The notes under the pieces are model-generated. The model saw only the letters and a program-made list of their open reading frames with translations. It had not been told where the DNA came from and did no database searches. Of a stretch of DNA of 64,000 nt, positions 25,121-36,705 are shown piece after piece. The position numbers and the translations under genes are program-made. The number at the start of each line of letters is the position of its first letter. Position 1 is the first letter of the stretch. Source of the DNA: Ciona savignyi (taxonomy: Eukaryota > Chordata > Ascidiacea > Phlebobranchia > Cionidae); assembly GCA_000149265.1 (NCBI GenBank), contig CH002367.1, forward strand, positions 849,614 through 913,613, in the 5' to 3' direction.

Positions 25121-27864
25121 TTAAATCTCGGGTTCGAGTTCGCCAACACTTCCGTCAACTGCGGTGATTGAAACTTCACTCGCTGAGAACCATCGAGTCA
25201 GGTAGTTGAACTCGAAGCGGAACTGTGGGGAACATTTGTTGATTAGTTGTTGACATTTGTTGGTTAGTCGTTGATATTTGTTGATTAGTCGTTGAAATTT
25301 GTTGATTAGTCGTTGACATTTGTTGATTAGTCGTTGAAATTTGTTGATTAGTCGTTGACATTTGTTGATTAGTTGTTGAAATTTGTTGATTAGTCGTTGA
25401 CATTTGTTGATTAGTTGTTAAAATTTGTTGTTTTATTATTGGGATTTGTTGATTATTCGTTCAAATTTGTTGATAAGTCGATGAAATTTCGTGATTAGTC
25501 GTTAAAATTTGTTGATTAGTCGTTAAAATTTATTGACTAGTCATTAAAATTCGTTGAATATAAATTAAAGTTTGTTGAATAATTATTGAAATTGTTAAAA
25601 TTCATGATTAGCGACGTAATGCGTCGGAAAGTATCTTGATAACAAATCGTGGTTACCTCTGTCTGTGAGCCATCAAAGTTGCCAATTGTGTACGAGTTGC
25701 CGACGACCGATTCAACCATCGCTGGAGCGTCAACCTGGTAAGATAATGAAGGTTGTTTAGGTCTAGTTATAGTTGATTATTTTTTCAAATAAAGCAAACT
25801 ACGGCACCGGAACTGAAAAGTACTAAAACGAACAGCCGAAATGGAAACAAAAATTAATAATTAAGACGTTTTTGTTGATAAAATTGTTTGCGCGGTCGAA
25901 TTGTTGGGTTTCTTGCAATAATTGGATTTTAAATAAGCCAAACAATGTCCAAGTTATTGGACTTTAATAGGTGAATGGGAAAACGCAAGGAACGGTATCG
26001 CCCGCCAATGGTCAGATTTTCACCTTGCCCAATCACACAATCGACTAGCTAATGACCAGTTTCAAGTCTGCAACCTTTCATCTGAAAAGCGACGCACCAA
26101 CCCACGCTATTCAGTCGAACTTACATTGAAGTTATCGACAGAGTCTGGGAGAGTGAGAATAATCTTGGTCGAGTTGGTCAAGTCGAGGTCAGTGATTCTT
26201 GCTCGAGTGTAGTTTTGCTCCATGTTGTTGGGAAACGACTCAACAGAAACTGGAAATTTAAGTAAATCGGTTTATTAGGAAATACTGGAACAAGGTTATC
26301 GGTGTGTTGTGATTCAAACTTTTACTGTTTTAGTTTAACACATTAATATACTGGGTTTAGGAGAAGTTAGCTGAGTGACTTATCATAGGACACAACCGAC
26401 CAGCCAAAGACCGGTTTTATTCACCTTTCGGCTGCTTGTAAAAAAATAACGCTATTTTTAAATGAGCTAAAACCAGTGGTTCCCAACCTGGGGGTCGCGA
26501 CCCCCAAAGGGGTCGCAAAGCATGTTAAAGGGGGTCGCGAAGCTGTTGCTAATGTAAGAACAAAGGTGAATGTCAGTAGGACTGGGTACCGGTACCGCGG
26601 TACGCTAGTAGTATGTGCTATCCTGTGTATAACTTTTCATTGAGACATTTCATTCGGATTGCTTGTAGCACAATATTAATTATTGCATCAGTATGCGTCG
26701 ATTGTTATGTCATAAACTATGACCACATGACTGTAGACATGCAATAGATTGGAACTTTATTAGGGAAGTAGCCTAGTATATTATACAACAGAAATCAGTC
26801 AAGACTTGAAATTGGTAAAAATTGTTAAGGGGAGTATTATACACGTTTAGAACCTACAAGGTCAACCATCGCACTGATTTGTTAATAAATGCAAGTAAAA
26901 CATTTTTGTGCTAACTTTCTAATTTTGCTTTTAGGATAGAATATAAGCGTGGGTCACGGAATCTGCGAAAAAAATTAAGGGGGTCACTAAGACAAAAAGG
27001 TTGGGAACCACTGAGCTAAACGGTCCGGCGCAATGCGGGTATTCGTATTTAAAATTAAAATTAAATATGAAAATTTGAAACTCATTTTTGTTTGAAATTT
27101 TGACAATTTTGGTTGAGATTAGGACATATGAAGACCATTCAACAAACGTAAAACCGATTGTTGGCTTACTTGGGCTTTGGTTGTTGACGTCACAAGACCA
27201 CGTGATTTGGGAAGAGTTGAATTCTTCGGCGAAGAAATTGATGATGAAGGTGAAGTTGCCGGTCGCTTGCCACGCGTGTGGGGCGGAAATGGCGTACAAG
27301 CCGGTAGCGGCGGACGATTGTGCTGGAACAATGTCGCCTTCGAATACGTGGAACCAATACACGGGCTCCGGTAATTGCAGAAGACACGTTCCGTTCCCAA
27401 TAGCGTTGTACCCAGCAACTACCAATGCTCCAGCTGGGGTTCGGTCATTAGCAGGCCAGGTGTCGATGTAGGCGACTGGAAAGTTTAAATTAAATATAAT
27501 TTTTAGTTTTAAAGTCGGTAAAGACAATCGTTATTTCTACTTTTGTTATAATCATTACGCAACTATTTATTCTGACCTGAATTTACTCAAACTTGAAAGT
27601 TAAGTTTAATATATTTTTACCAATAATATTTTTGAATCGGTAAAGATTGCGTTATTTCTATAATCTTTAATTTATCATTATGCCACTATTTACGCTTGCC
27701 TACATATATGCCAACGAAAAATATAAACTAAATTGGTGAACTGAAATCTGTACGAAACCAATATTTCTTTCATATTTTGATTCTTAAATTCTTCTACATT
27801 CAAACTTACCTTGAGAATAAGCAACGCTGAAAACGATGGACAAAATTGCGATTGAAAGCTTCAT
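25121..27864 (-). CDS. Secreted protein of unknown function, two related beta-rich domains, copy B
   Basis: Coding exons on minus, in reading order: 27864-27810, 27475-27170, 26249-26125, 25734-25657, 25222-25121. Lengths and phases are identical to copy A (221 residues). The only protein difference I found is Asp101 to Ala in the FF-D/A-EEF strand of the first domain. Signal peptide, TATA box, splice sites and stop are all intact, so both copies look functional. The candidate poly(A) signal (AATAAA on minus, 24938-24943) lies in the DPP4-derived fragment. Confidence 0.88.
25225..25545. repeat. 21-bp minisatellite in intron 4 of copy B
   Basis: The same 21-bp unit as copy A but mostly the GATTAG variant, with fewer clean units (about 9-10) and a decayed outer zone. 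Array length and variant content differ from copy A although the flanking exons are almost identical. Confidence 0.93.
25970..26120 (-). mobile_element. SINE remnant shared by both duplicates
   Basis: GTGAATGGGAAAACGCAAGG and CGACTAGCTAATGACCAGTTTC. The matching remnant in copy A is at about 17990-18130, so it is older than the duplication. Confidence 0.7.
26474..27013. mobile_element. hAT-type MITE, 540 bp, in copy B
   Basis: Perfect 16-bp terminal inverted repeats CAGTGGTTCCCAACCT and AGGTTGGGAACCACTG, with an internal GGGGGTCGCGACCCCC palindrome. Flanks AGCTAAAAC and AGCTAAAC are an 8-bp target duplication with a one-base indel. The same position in copy A (near 18803) is empty. No transposase frame, so it is non-autonomous. 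Confidence 0.93.
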
Positions 27865-27948
27865 CTTGTTAGTTCTTGTTTTTCGACTGAGATCTGACTG
27901 TTGTAGAGTTCGTATTGTTCTGTGATGATCGTACCTTCCATGCCTGGC

Positions 27949-27955
27949 TTATATA
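27949..27955 (-). promoter_or_regulatory. TATA box of copy B secreted gene
   Basis: TATATAA on minus, 85 nt before the ATG, in the same position as in copy A. The promoter was carried along in the duplication. Confidence 0.7.
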
Positions 27956-28243
27956 TCCCATTTGTTTAGCTTAATTAGTTTCCAGTACAAACGAATTCGC
28001 TATAATTTCGAATTCTTCTGAGGGGCGACGTGTACCGGATAAGTGGTCTTCTGCTGATACAACTGTTACGTCATACACAGACAACATACGACATAGAAGT
28101 CGTACTAACTCGGAAGGACTAAATGACCGACTAATTACAGGTGCTAGCGTCCAATTTAAGAGTCCAGGTGGTAATTTCTGCGGTACCTACCTTAAACCAG
28201 TCGTGGATTGAATAATTTCGTGTAGAAAATGTGGCAAATTAAA

Positions 28244-30120
28244 CCGCCCACAACTGACAACTGACTTCAACGTGGCTTTAATTGCTAAATTGAGTGGATA
28301 GATATGTATGATGCGTCATTACGTAACATGTGATCACGCTCTGAACACGTATAAGGCGTATGGTCACTTAATTGACGTTTTAATATAAAGACATGAAAGA
28401 CCTCTGTCGCATACGAAAACACAAAATTTGTCTTTAACTTAGATATTTGAAAAAATATTGCGAAACTACAGAAACTGTTGTATTTCAGCTGAAAAACTGA
28501 GAAGCAAAATTATTAATTAACCGTTTATATCAAATTCTTACTATTTCGTTACTTAGGCTTAGGTTAAACCAGTTTAAAAACAGGGAATTTCTCAATACCA
28601 TACTTAATTATGACGAAACAGTCCTTTTACGGGCAAGCCGAATTACAAAATGTTAGCTTCTATGACGTCACAGTACTAAATATTATTGTTTTAGCAAAAT
28701 CTCACCTATGGCGTCACAGTCCTATATAACATTGTTTTAGCAATAAAGGCTTACATGCAATAAAACGAATTTAATCTAACAAAATGAGTTTTTATATTTA
28801 AAATGTGTTTTAGGGCTTAGTCATGTAGGTTAGGGTACACCAAACTTCATATATTGGGGAAAAGAAAATTAAAAAAAACTTTATAGGTTCAAACGGACGC
28901 AATATTAAAAAAAGAAAACAACTTCAATTGATTTTAAACGGCGTTTAAATGCAGCCTAACCTAGTTCTCAAGTTCGTTTAATCTTGGAACATGTGCGGTT
29001 AATGTAAACTCGACAGTAGCATATTTCGAACTGTTTATTGAAACACACGAAGCAATAAAAATAGAAACCCGTAATTAAACACCGCAAAATTGCGAGATTA
29101 CACAAAAATCGAAAGCAAGGCCTCGTTACACAGCAAAATTGGGCAATTATAAAAATTATATCAAAACATAAGTGGGAAAACTGTTATTTTTGAAGCAAGT
29201 AAGTAATTTTGAGCTGGACAATCGGCAATCCAAAGCAGATTACATTTATAAAATATGCTGTTGACAATGAAAGATACTGGTTCTGTGAGTTTTTGTAAAG
29301 TTGATTAGCCTACGACAAGTCCAAATTAAGTAACGAAATCAACAAAATCTTTGTGCTAGAATTAAGCATATATAGCATTAATAAGCGCATTAAAAGACTA
29401 TAGGCATAAGGGAAATCCATTTAGAAATGTAAAACAAATAGTTTTTTAATCCATATATGCCATGTCAATAAAAGTCGGTCACTGTGAACGTAAATATTAA
29501 AATGGCAAAAAGGGCAACGAAACTGCAAATTATTTGATCGCACATTATGATGGATAAACATATGTTAATGGTGTGCTGAATATTAAAGACGGCATAACGA
29601 ACAGCCGTTAAAACAAGTCATTAAAGAATAATAAATTCACTGATATACTAAATATTGTAAAGAAGCAAGTACTGTATATCGTATACAATGCACGCAGAAT
29701 GATTAGGAAAATCATTAAAATATGATGTGCCGTTCATACTCTATTTCAAAATTACATCAAAGTTCAAAAAATTAAATAGTTTTTAGAGGTAAAGAAAACA
29801 GTTTAAATGCAGCATGTACCAGTATTATTCTGACAGTGTGAAAATATATGTATAATAGATAAAGATGAATAAAAATCGAGCACTATGAACTTTAGTAAAT
29901 AAATTGGCAGGAAAAGAAAAAGGCAACGAAGCGGCAAATCGCAATTTGGTGGCATATTGTTATTATGGTGGATAATACATACCAGTGGCGTGTGTTTGCT
30001 TAAACTTGGTATATGAAACATAACAATGCATAGGCAATCAACAGTTCCTATGATAGTCAAACAAATAAAAATGAGATAATATTTACAAAAGATAATAGAA
30101 AGAACAATTAAAAAAGAACA
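28244..30120. other. Gene-poor AT-rich intergenic region
   Basis: No exon with a convincing splice frame, no recognisable domain and no SINE head was found. Frames longer than 60 codons here are isolated and lack homology that I can recognise. Confidence 0.6.
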
Positions 30121-30121
30121 A

Positions 30122-30312
30122 CTCGTCCGACCGGTTAGTCTGGTGGTTTAGTGCGATGCATTTCAACCGAATTGTTTCAGATTCGAAACTGGTTGCTAGC
30201 TAGTCGGCTGTGTTCCTGGACGGCACTTAATAAACATTGCCTGAACCCAGCGGAATAATGGGTTCTACCAAATTGAAGAACCGTGTGTATTATACAGAAC
30301 ACACTGCAATAA
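30122..30312 (+). mobile_element. tRNA-like SINE, 5' part
   Basis: CGTCCGACCGGTTAGTCTGG head to CACACTGCAATAA. It lies 90 bp beyond the stop of the minus-strand NTPase gene. Confidence 0.85.
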
Positions 30313-30398
30313 ACGCATTCTACTGTAACAAGTTTTCTTCAGTAATCAGCTTTCATCATAATTCATCTGTAATCATCATAATAACCAAATATCCACAG

Positions 30399-33300
30399 TC
30401 AACTTGTGATTTGCTGCAATTTTTCAATGTGACTTCTGTGCTCAGGTTTCCACGATGATTTTACAGCTGGGTTTGCCACAATACTACAGCAATGAGCAAT
30501 TGCCTTGTCTTTGTGCTCCATATCAAATTGCCCGGTCTTTTCGTAGCATGTTTCTATGGCCATCGCGTAGTTATGTATCGCCCAAGCATAGGTGTCCGGC
30601 TTACCCTCAGTACACTGCAATATGCCGTACGTTTTCCCATTCTTCTGAAACTCAAACCCGAGCAAAAATGTGTCTAGCGCGCCTTTAAAATTGCCATAAG
30701 CTGCAAGAAATTTGGCCGCTTGGATCACGCAGTGGGGACTCATGTCGAAATTGATGTTTTCAAGTGCCAACTGAAGCATTTTGTTACATTCGTGTAGCAC
30801 TTGCTCTGGTAGCTCATTTGGACTGAGTTTTAACAGTAATTTGGTGTTTGCTTTCACCATTAACTTCATTGCATTTAAAATTGTATAGTCTGTACCTTCG
30901 ACTTGTTTGTAAATACCATTCTCATACAGCTGTGCGTCTATTCGTAAAATATCCTGGCATTTTTTACGAGCTAAATACAGACGATTATTTCTTTCATGAT
31001 CAGGTTCATTTTCCCTATTGTGTAGAAGTCGTGGGACTTGTGCATTCGCCAGTGTTATGTATTCCGGCATAATACCCATCTTGGTCTTGGATTTCATTGA
31101 TTTTGTCATGATGGACCCGACCTCTTTTGCTATGCAGTGGCTAAATGCTGTATAGTATTCGCATTTTGCTATGTGTTGTGGATCTATGTGTTCGTGCCAG
31201 TAAACAACCATTCGCCCGTATGTGTGGAAGATACTGCATATTTGCTCGGCTAAGAAAGACTGCTGGTAGCATTTTATCGGAAGAAAGTTCCCAGTACTTC
31301 GTAAGACCTCAAGATGCTCAGACGTTAGCATACAGTGATTTTCAACAGCGCTGCGAATATCCTTCAGTAAAATACATGACTTTGCTATCCCATACATTTT
31401 CGCTGTATGTTCTTCAAACTCTGACACGTTTCTTTTGTCCAAAACCAGTGTTGATAAAATAAATTTATCAACAAATTTCTCTTTCATTTTGACTCCAGCG
31501 TCTGCACATTGCTTCGCTATCTTTTTTGCATCTTTTTTTGGGTCTTTTCCCTCCACATACTCCAATGAATCAGGCACCGCCATCTGAAAGAGACCACACC
31601 CAGTAACACAAGTATATGAGCAAGCAACCGTCCAAGTATAAGTTGCCGCCGTGAAAAGAACATCCAGTGCATCTCGCCATTTCTCTGAAATTCTGTTTTG
31701 AATCAAAGCTTGCCCGAGGAGGTTGTGCAACCGACAAACCGACATCAAGATCATAAAATCAACCTCATCCTGTTGTTTTAAATCAAAGTTCAGAGATAAA
31801 TATTTCCTGGAATGTTTTACCAAGGCATCTATGTGAGGGCGTAGTTGATTGAGTTTAATATCTGCATGTCTCTCCCTATTATCCTTGCTTATCATTCCAA
31901 TCATGATTTCCAGCGCAAATCGAAGATCTTGTTTGCACACTTTAGCAGAAGCTCTATAAGAGTCGAGCAAATATTGAGGCAAAGTAATACAACCGTGCTT
32001 GAAGGCAGCACAACCCTCCATATCTCCAGCGAGATGTGAAAGTTGCTTTGAAATTTTCAAAGTTTCAACTTGGTTCAGCGCTTCTCTCTCAGTGACTGAT
32101 AATTCATCGTTATTTATCCTCAATCGCTGGCAAATTCTGCTGATAAAAAACACGGGAATATCTTCATTATGAAGGTAACAGAGTATAGCCAAATACTCTG
32201 ACGCTGTGTCAAGGGAGTGCAAAGCTTTAAATGATTCCAAATTCTTGGCGCTGGTTCTGGCAAGCAGTCTAGCTTCGTTTTCGTGAATGTCTTTCACTGC
32301 AGCTGGCTCTTGCATCGTTTTCAAATATGCAGCGTACGGGAAATTGTATTCGATGCAATTATATTTGGTTGCTTTCATACACACTGGGTTTCTGCCGAGA
32401 TATTTCGCCAACTCTGTTGCGTCCTTTTGATTGAAAGGCTTTAATTCAACAGCAGAGTCTCCAAGTGGGTATTGGTTGATTGGATTGTCTTCTTCAGGAC
32501 TCATGAGATAAGCACATGCTTCAGTGAGTGAAAAGGCTTGAATTTGAAAGCAGATAAAATGTGGGTTCATATCAGACTCAAACATCAAACTACAACTGCA
32601 TTGTTCTGAAATAAAAATTGCTTGAATGAAACATTCATTGTTGTGTCGGTAGCGGTTAAGTTGTTGAATGAAGCCAATCACACTTTCTGTGAATTGATCA
32701 AATGCGAATATTGCCTTTATCCGATTTTCAATAAGCAAATCAAAAAGAGCGTTAAATTTTCCATTTTTAGCATCATCTTTCAGAGCTGGAAATTTAGATT
32801 TAATAGTTTTTGAAACTTCCCCACATTCATCCAAACATGAAGCCATTTGAAGTGCCAGTGGAGTTTTGCTTGCAAACTGCCATACAAGGGATTTATTATA
32901 AGAGGATTTTTTCGCCGAGATTGAAAGATGTTGGAGCAAGGATAACAAGAAGCAATGTTTCCCGGATCCACGATTTCCATGCAAATGAAGAAGAGCAAAG
33001 TTGGATTCTGTGTTTTTGACAAGTCTTTTAAATTCTTCCGTTTTCTAAAAAGATTTGACATAATTAGCATTTGCCCATTTTGACATAAATTAGCATTTAA
33101 AATTGGCTTGCGACAATTGACATAGGATAGGTTTATGTTGTATTTGTGTGGGTGGAAAAACACAAGGGGCGTCATCACACGGTTAATCTTTGGGTTTCCA
33201 AAGCGATTGCAGTGTGTTGTATATGATTGAAAAGTTCTTTCAGTTTTAGTAGAACCCATTATTTCAATTCAGGCAATGTCCGCTAAGTGCCCTTTCTAGG

Positions 33301-36300
33301 ACAGATCTGTCTGTCTTTCTTGCGACTGGATTCGATTCGATCCCACCCCCTTTCGACTGCCTGTGGCACAAATTGTTTTTAAATAAATGTTTTGCTAAGT
33401 TACAATGATAAACTTAACTCCAATGGAATTTAAATAATATCACCACAAAATTTTAAAGCAAGCATGGGCAACATTCGGCCTATGATAATTCCCCAATGTT
33501 TGTTTGGTTGAAAGCAGCATGTGCTAGGCTGCGCGCCGGTGTACTTGTTTAGCTGTAAAGTGTTGTAATAGTGGAGCAGTGCTTTGTGAAATAAAGGTGT
33601 TGATTGTGCATCTTTTATTTTTGTATCGCCTGTCAGGTCCCTTTGAATTGGCTTAATAAAGTAAATGAATAAAGTAAATCTTTATACCAGTGTTAGAAAA
33701 AACAGTAACTATGTAGCAATCATTTGTATGCAAAGTTAAAAGTCATTTAAAAGATTTCATAAATAAGATTTTTTTATTTGCATTAACATAATTTTACAAT
33801 GTAGACTACGTGGCTTTCTCATGTGTTTTTTATTTTGGTTATTTTTACGGAATTTATTTGAGAAATGAACAATTTAACAGAAACTTTTTTTATTTTTTTT
33901 GGTATTGTAATTGTTCGAATTATAATGTAAGTGTCTTTGTTTGTTCATATGTACCTAGGAAGCACTGTCACCATGTTTTATCAGCAATGCTTCGTAAATA
34001 AAAGCATTAAATTTACAATTCTAGCTACAATTACTCACAATAAAGTGCAACGGAGCCTCTGAAATGTGATGGACATGGAAATCTTCATTGTTAGAACAAT
34101 CCTTTCGACTTAATTTGTTGGACAAGTCATCTGTAGAGACATGTTCTATGTCCGTTTTTTCGTTCGTAGTAAGTCGAGCTAAATAAAACAAAATATTTAT
34201 TGATAAAAACTGCAATGTTATTATAAAAACTGTAAGCACAGAAACCTTTAATTATTAAGTTGGTTATAGGTTTAGCCGTTTAATATTCAGTTATTCATTC
34301 AATGCATTTGGTTGGTTATCATTGCTATTTGAATTTAAATAAATGAATAATGCACTAGTAAATGAATACAATGCATTGCAAGTGTCTTTGGCTAAATAAT
34401 AAATGGTCGACTGGTCAATATTGGAAATTGCTTACATATCAAACTCACAGCTTTATGATGGGATAGGATATTTATGTTTATCCCCATCAATGAAAAAGAA
34501 AGGACGGTTATCACACGGGACACGGACAATTGGATCATCTCACACTACAGTCTAGTTTCTACAGTTTAGTAAACCCATTAATCCACTGTGGGTTCTGGGA
34601 ATGTCCATTTAGTGCCGTGCCCAAAGATACAACAGACTAGCTAGCGACCAGTTTCTATTTCTGCAAACTTTCGGTTAAAAGGTGACGCACTATCCCTTTA
34701 AGCAATTTGTAATCCGATTCGGCAAACTGACCTTCGGACGTCTGTTATTATTATAATCAATCAGCTGGTTTGTGTTTTCATTATAAGTCACCTTTTAAAG
34801 CTACTACCGGTACTGCAAGTAAATTCTAAGCTAACATACATAACTGTTGATTCTTGGCAACAAAAATGGCAAAATACTAAATTTAAAAATAAGAAAAAAT
34901 ACTAAAACAATCTGAGTTCGACTGAATTAAATCAACATGTGAATCTATACAACACACTTCAATAGCTCCGGTAACTGGACGGTGGGCGCGAGGTGATCTG
35001 ACGATTATCCGTGTGTTAACCCCCTTGTTTTTTATTCACAGGGATAAACATAAATATCCTATCCTATCCTGTTTCCTGTTGTATTAATTTAATATTGAGC
35101 CCTCTTTTGATATTATATAGTAGTAATACCAGTAGCCGAATATACAAACCAAGTTCAGCACTTAAACACTGAAGCAAAACCGGCTTCCAATCGTTTTTCC
35201 CAATGTGATCAATGTTGATGGAAGGTGACAGGTCTTGGATCCCTCGTTTCCATGAATTGTTTTGGAATATCCGTTTATCTGAAAATACAAAATAATGGTT
35301 TAGTTGGTAAACATGACGCTTAGAACTGGAAGATGTAACTATGATGTTAATTTGTTGGACAACGCTAAAGGGAGGAAAAGCTGGAGAATGAGGAAAACTA
35401 TTCACCAAAACCATGGAAATTAATTTTATAACCCTTTCCTGAACACTAATCTCAAGCCCAGAACTAACCCTAACCCCATGTTTAAAACTAACCTTAATGC
35501 TTTAATATTCATTTTAGAGCAGTTGCCCTACTTCCCGCCTTCCCGCTTTCCCTCCTTTTAGTTTTCCCCTAATTTGTTTAAAAGCTAGGAAATAGGTCAA
35601 AATAAAAGTTAGAAGAAGTAGCTATGGAACGGGAAAATGTGTAAAAACGCTGCATTTGAAATTTCATATTTAGTCTTGTACTTGGCCCCTTATTAATGAG
35701 AGTAAGGTATTATAACATGGGTAAACGTCAGATTATCACAGGCTCATAGTCGAGTTACTGCAGATATATGGGTTGTGAGTTCTTTTTAAACATTTGGCTT
35801 TAAAACCATTGGATTAAGGTAGTGGTCATACAATACTGTGTGCCTTTTTACCTTGCTACAACCTGTTTGGCCACCTGTAAACCTTTGATCAATTAGAAGT
35901 GTGTGGGCTTTCAACCGAAAATTTCGGTTCAAAACCAGTCACTGGCTTAGTCTGCTGACTGTTGGCACTATTTGATGCTAATGATATAGCATATTTACAA
36001 TGGTTTGTAATAAAACTCCACAAAAGTTCAACTTCATTCAACATACTGCAATAGCTTAAGTAACCTAACATAACCACACGATATTTTGACGATATAACCG
36101 ACCTTACATTTAACCACCTACAAAGACACAACATGAATTTTCCACCAACCATGACAGTTTCTAACCTGAATCAGATTCCACAGTAACCCAGCTGATCACT
36201 GTTGTCAAGAAATCATTGAGATCTTCATTTTGTTTCTGAATTTGGTCCAACAAACTCCGAGGAATGTTGCACGCAATCAATCTACTTTTCCATGCCTCCA

Positions 36301-36301
36301 T
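30399..36301 (-). CDS. P-loop NTPase, STAND/NACHT-like, with helical C-terminal half
   Basis: Coding exons on minus, in reading order: 36301-36166, 35278-35150, 34178-34039, 33044-30399 (3051 nt, 1016 residues; phases 1,1,0). The last exon alone encodes 881 codons. Walker A is GNRGSGKH at residues 158-165, preceded by EEFKRLVK and a hydrophobic strand, as in NACHT and other STAND NTPases. A Walker B-like strand AIFAFD ends at Asp251. After the NTPase, residues about 330-1016 are helical and rich in Leu and Ala. Near the C-terminus a segment around FLAAYGNFKGALDTFLLGF is followed by one around YAWAIHNYAMAIETCYEKTG, which reads like TPR-type helix pairs. No CARD, Pyrin, WD40 or LRR module was recognised. 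The donor of exon 2 (CTTG|GTTTGT) is weak and was chosen by phase. A role in innate signalling is possible for this class but is not shown. Confidence 0.82.
33122..33372 (-). mobile_element. tRNA-like SINE
   Basis: In intron 3 of the NTPase gene; GTAGAACCCATTATTTCA and CAATGTCCGCTAAGTGCC present. Confidence 0.75.
33470..33625 (+). repeat. Dispersed repeat, copy 1
   Basis: Contains GCATGTGCTAGGCTGCGCGCC, GTGGAGCAGTGCTTTGTG and AATAAAGGTGTTGA. The same words occur inverted at 59650-59800. The AATAAA near one end suggests the 3' end of a retroelement. Confidence 0.75.
34458..34705 (-). mobile_element. tRNA-like SINE
   Basis: GGATAGGATATTTATGTTTATCC (split match) tail complement to AAAGGTGACGCACTA. 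In intron 2 of the NTPase gene. Confidence 0.8.
34925..35074 (+). mobile_element. tRNA-like SINE, 3' part
   Basis: From ACACACTTCAATAGCTCCGG to AATATCCTATCCTATCC. Confidence 0.85.
35345..35580. mobile_element. Palindromic MITE, CACTAAAA family
   Basis: Left GGGAGGAAAAGCTGG...CACCAAAA is the approximate inverse of right TTTTAGAGCAG...CTTTCCCTCC. The centre has AACTAACCCTAACCCC, shared with 55870-56045. Confidence 0.65.
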
Positions 36302-36705
36302 ACCACAACTTACACATTAATTGTTCCACCTATTTCCCTAAATAGAATTAAGTTATAGTCAAAACCACAGTACACAGAGTTTTACAGCTCTCAGAAGGCA
36401 CAGTTAATGGAATTAGAGAAGGCACAGTTAATGGAGTTAATGGACAAATTTCACTTATAAGTTTGGCAAAATTTGCACTTAGTGTTCTAGCACAAATTAT
36501 TAAAAATAAGATAAAAAATCTAAACGCTGTCACATAATTTTACGATATATTTTACACATAAATGCAAGTTAAGAATTTACAGTGGGCTATTTAATATAGC
36601 CAGTTGCACAAATTATACTGATCTATAGCAGCCTAACTTCTTTGTCAGCTTATTTTTTATACACAGGTCCATCACCTTATACATTTTTAGACTGTGGAAA
36701 CCAAA

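Larger units (their letters stand above)
24804..28243. repeat. Segmental duplication, copy B (3.4 kb)
   Basis: Same orientation as copy A. Its left edge abuts the tail of a plus-strand SINE directly, so the break joins SINE sequence to DPP4 exon sequence. It lacks the satellite insert and intron-2 SINE of copy A but has its own hAT-type MITE at 26474-27013. Confidence 0.92.
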
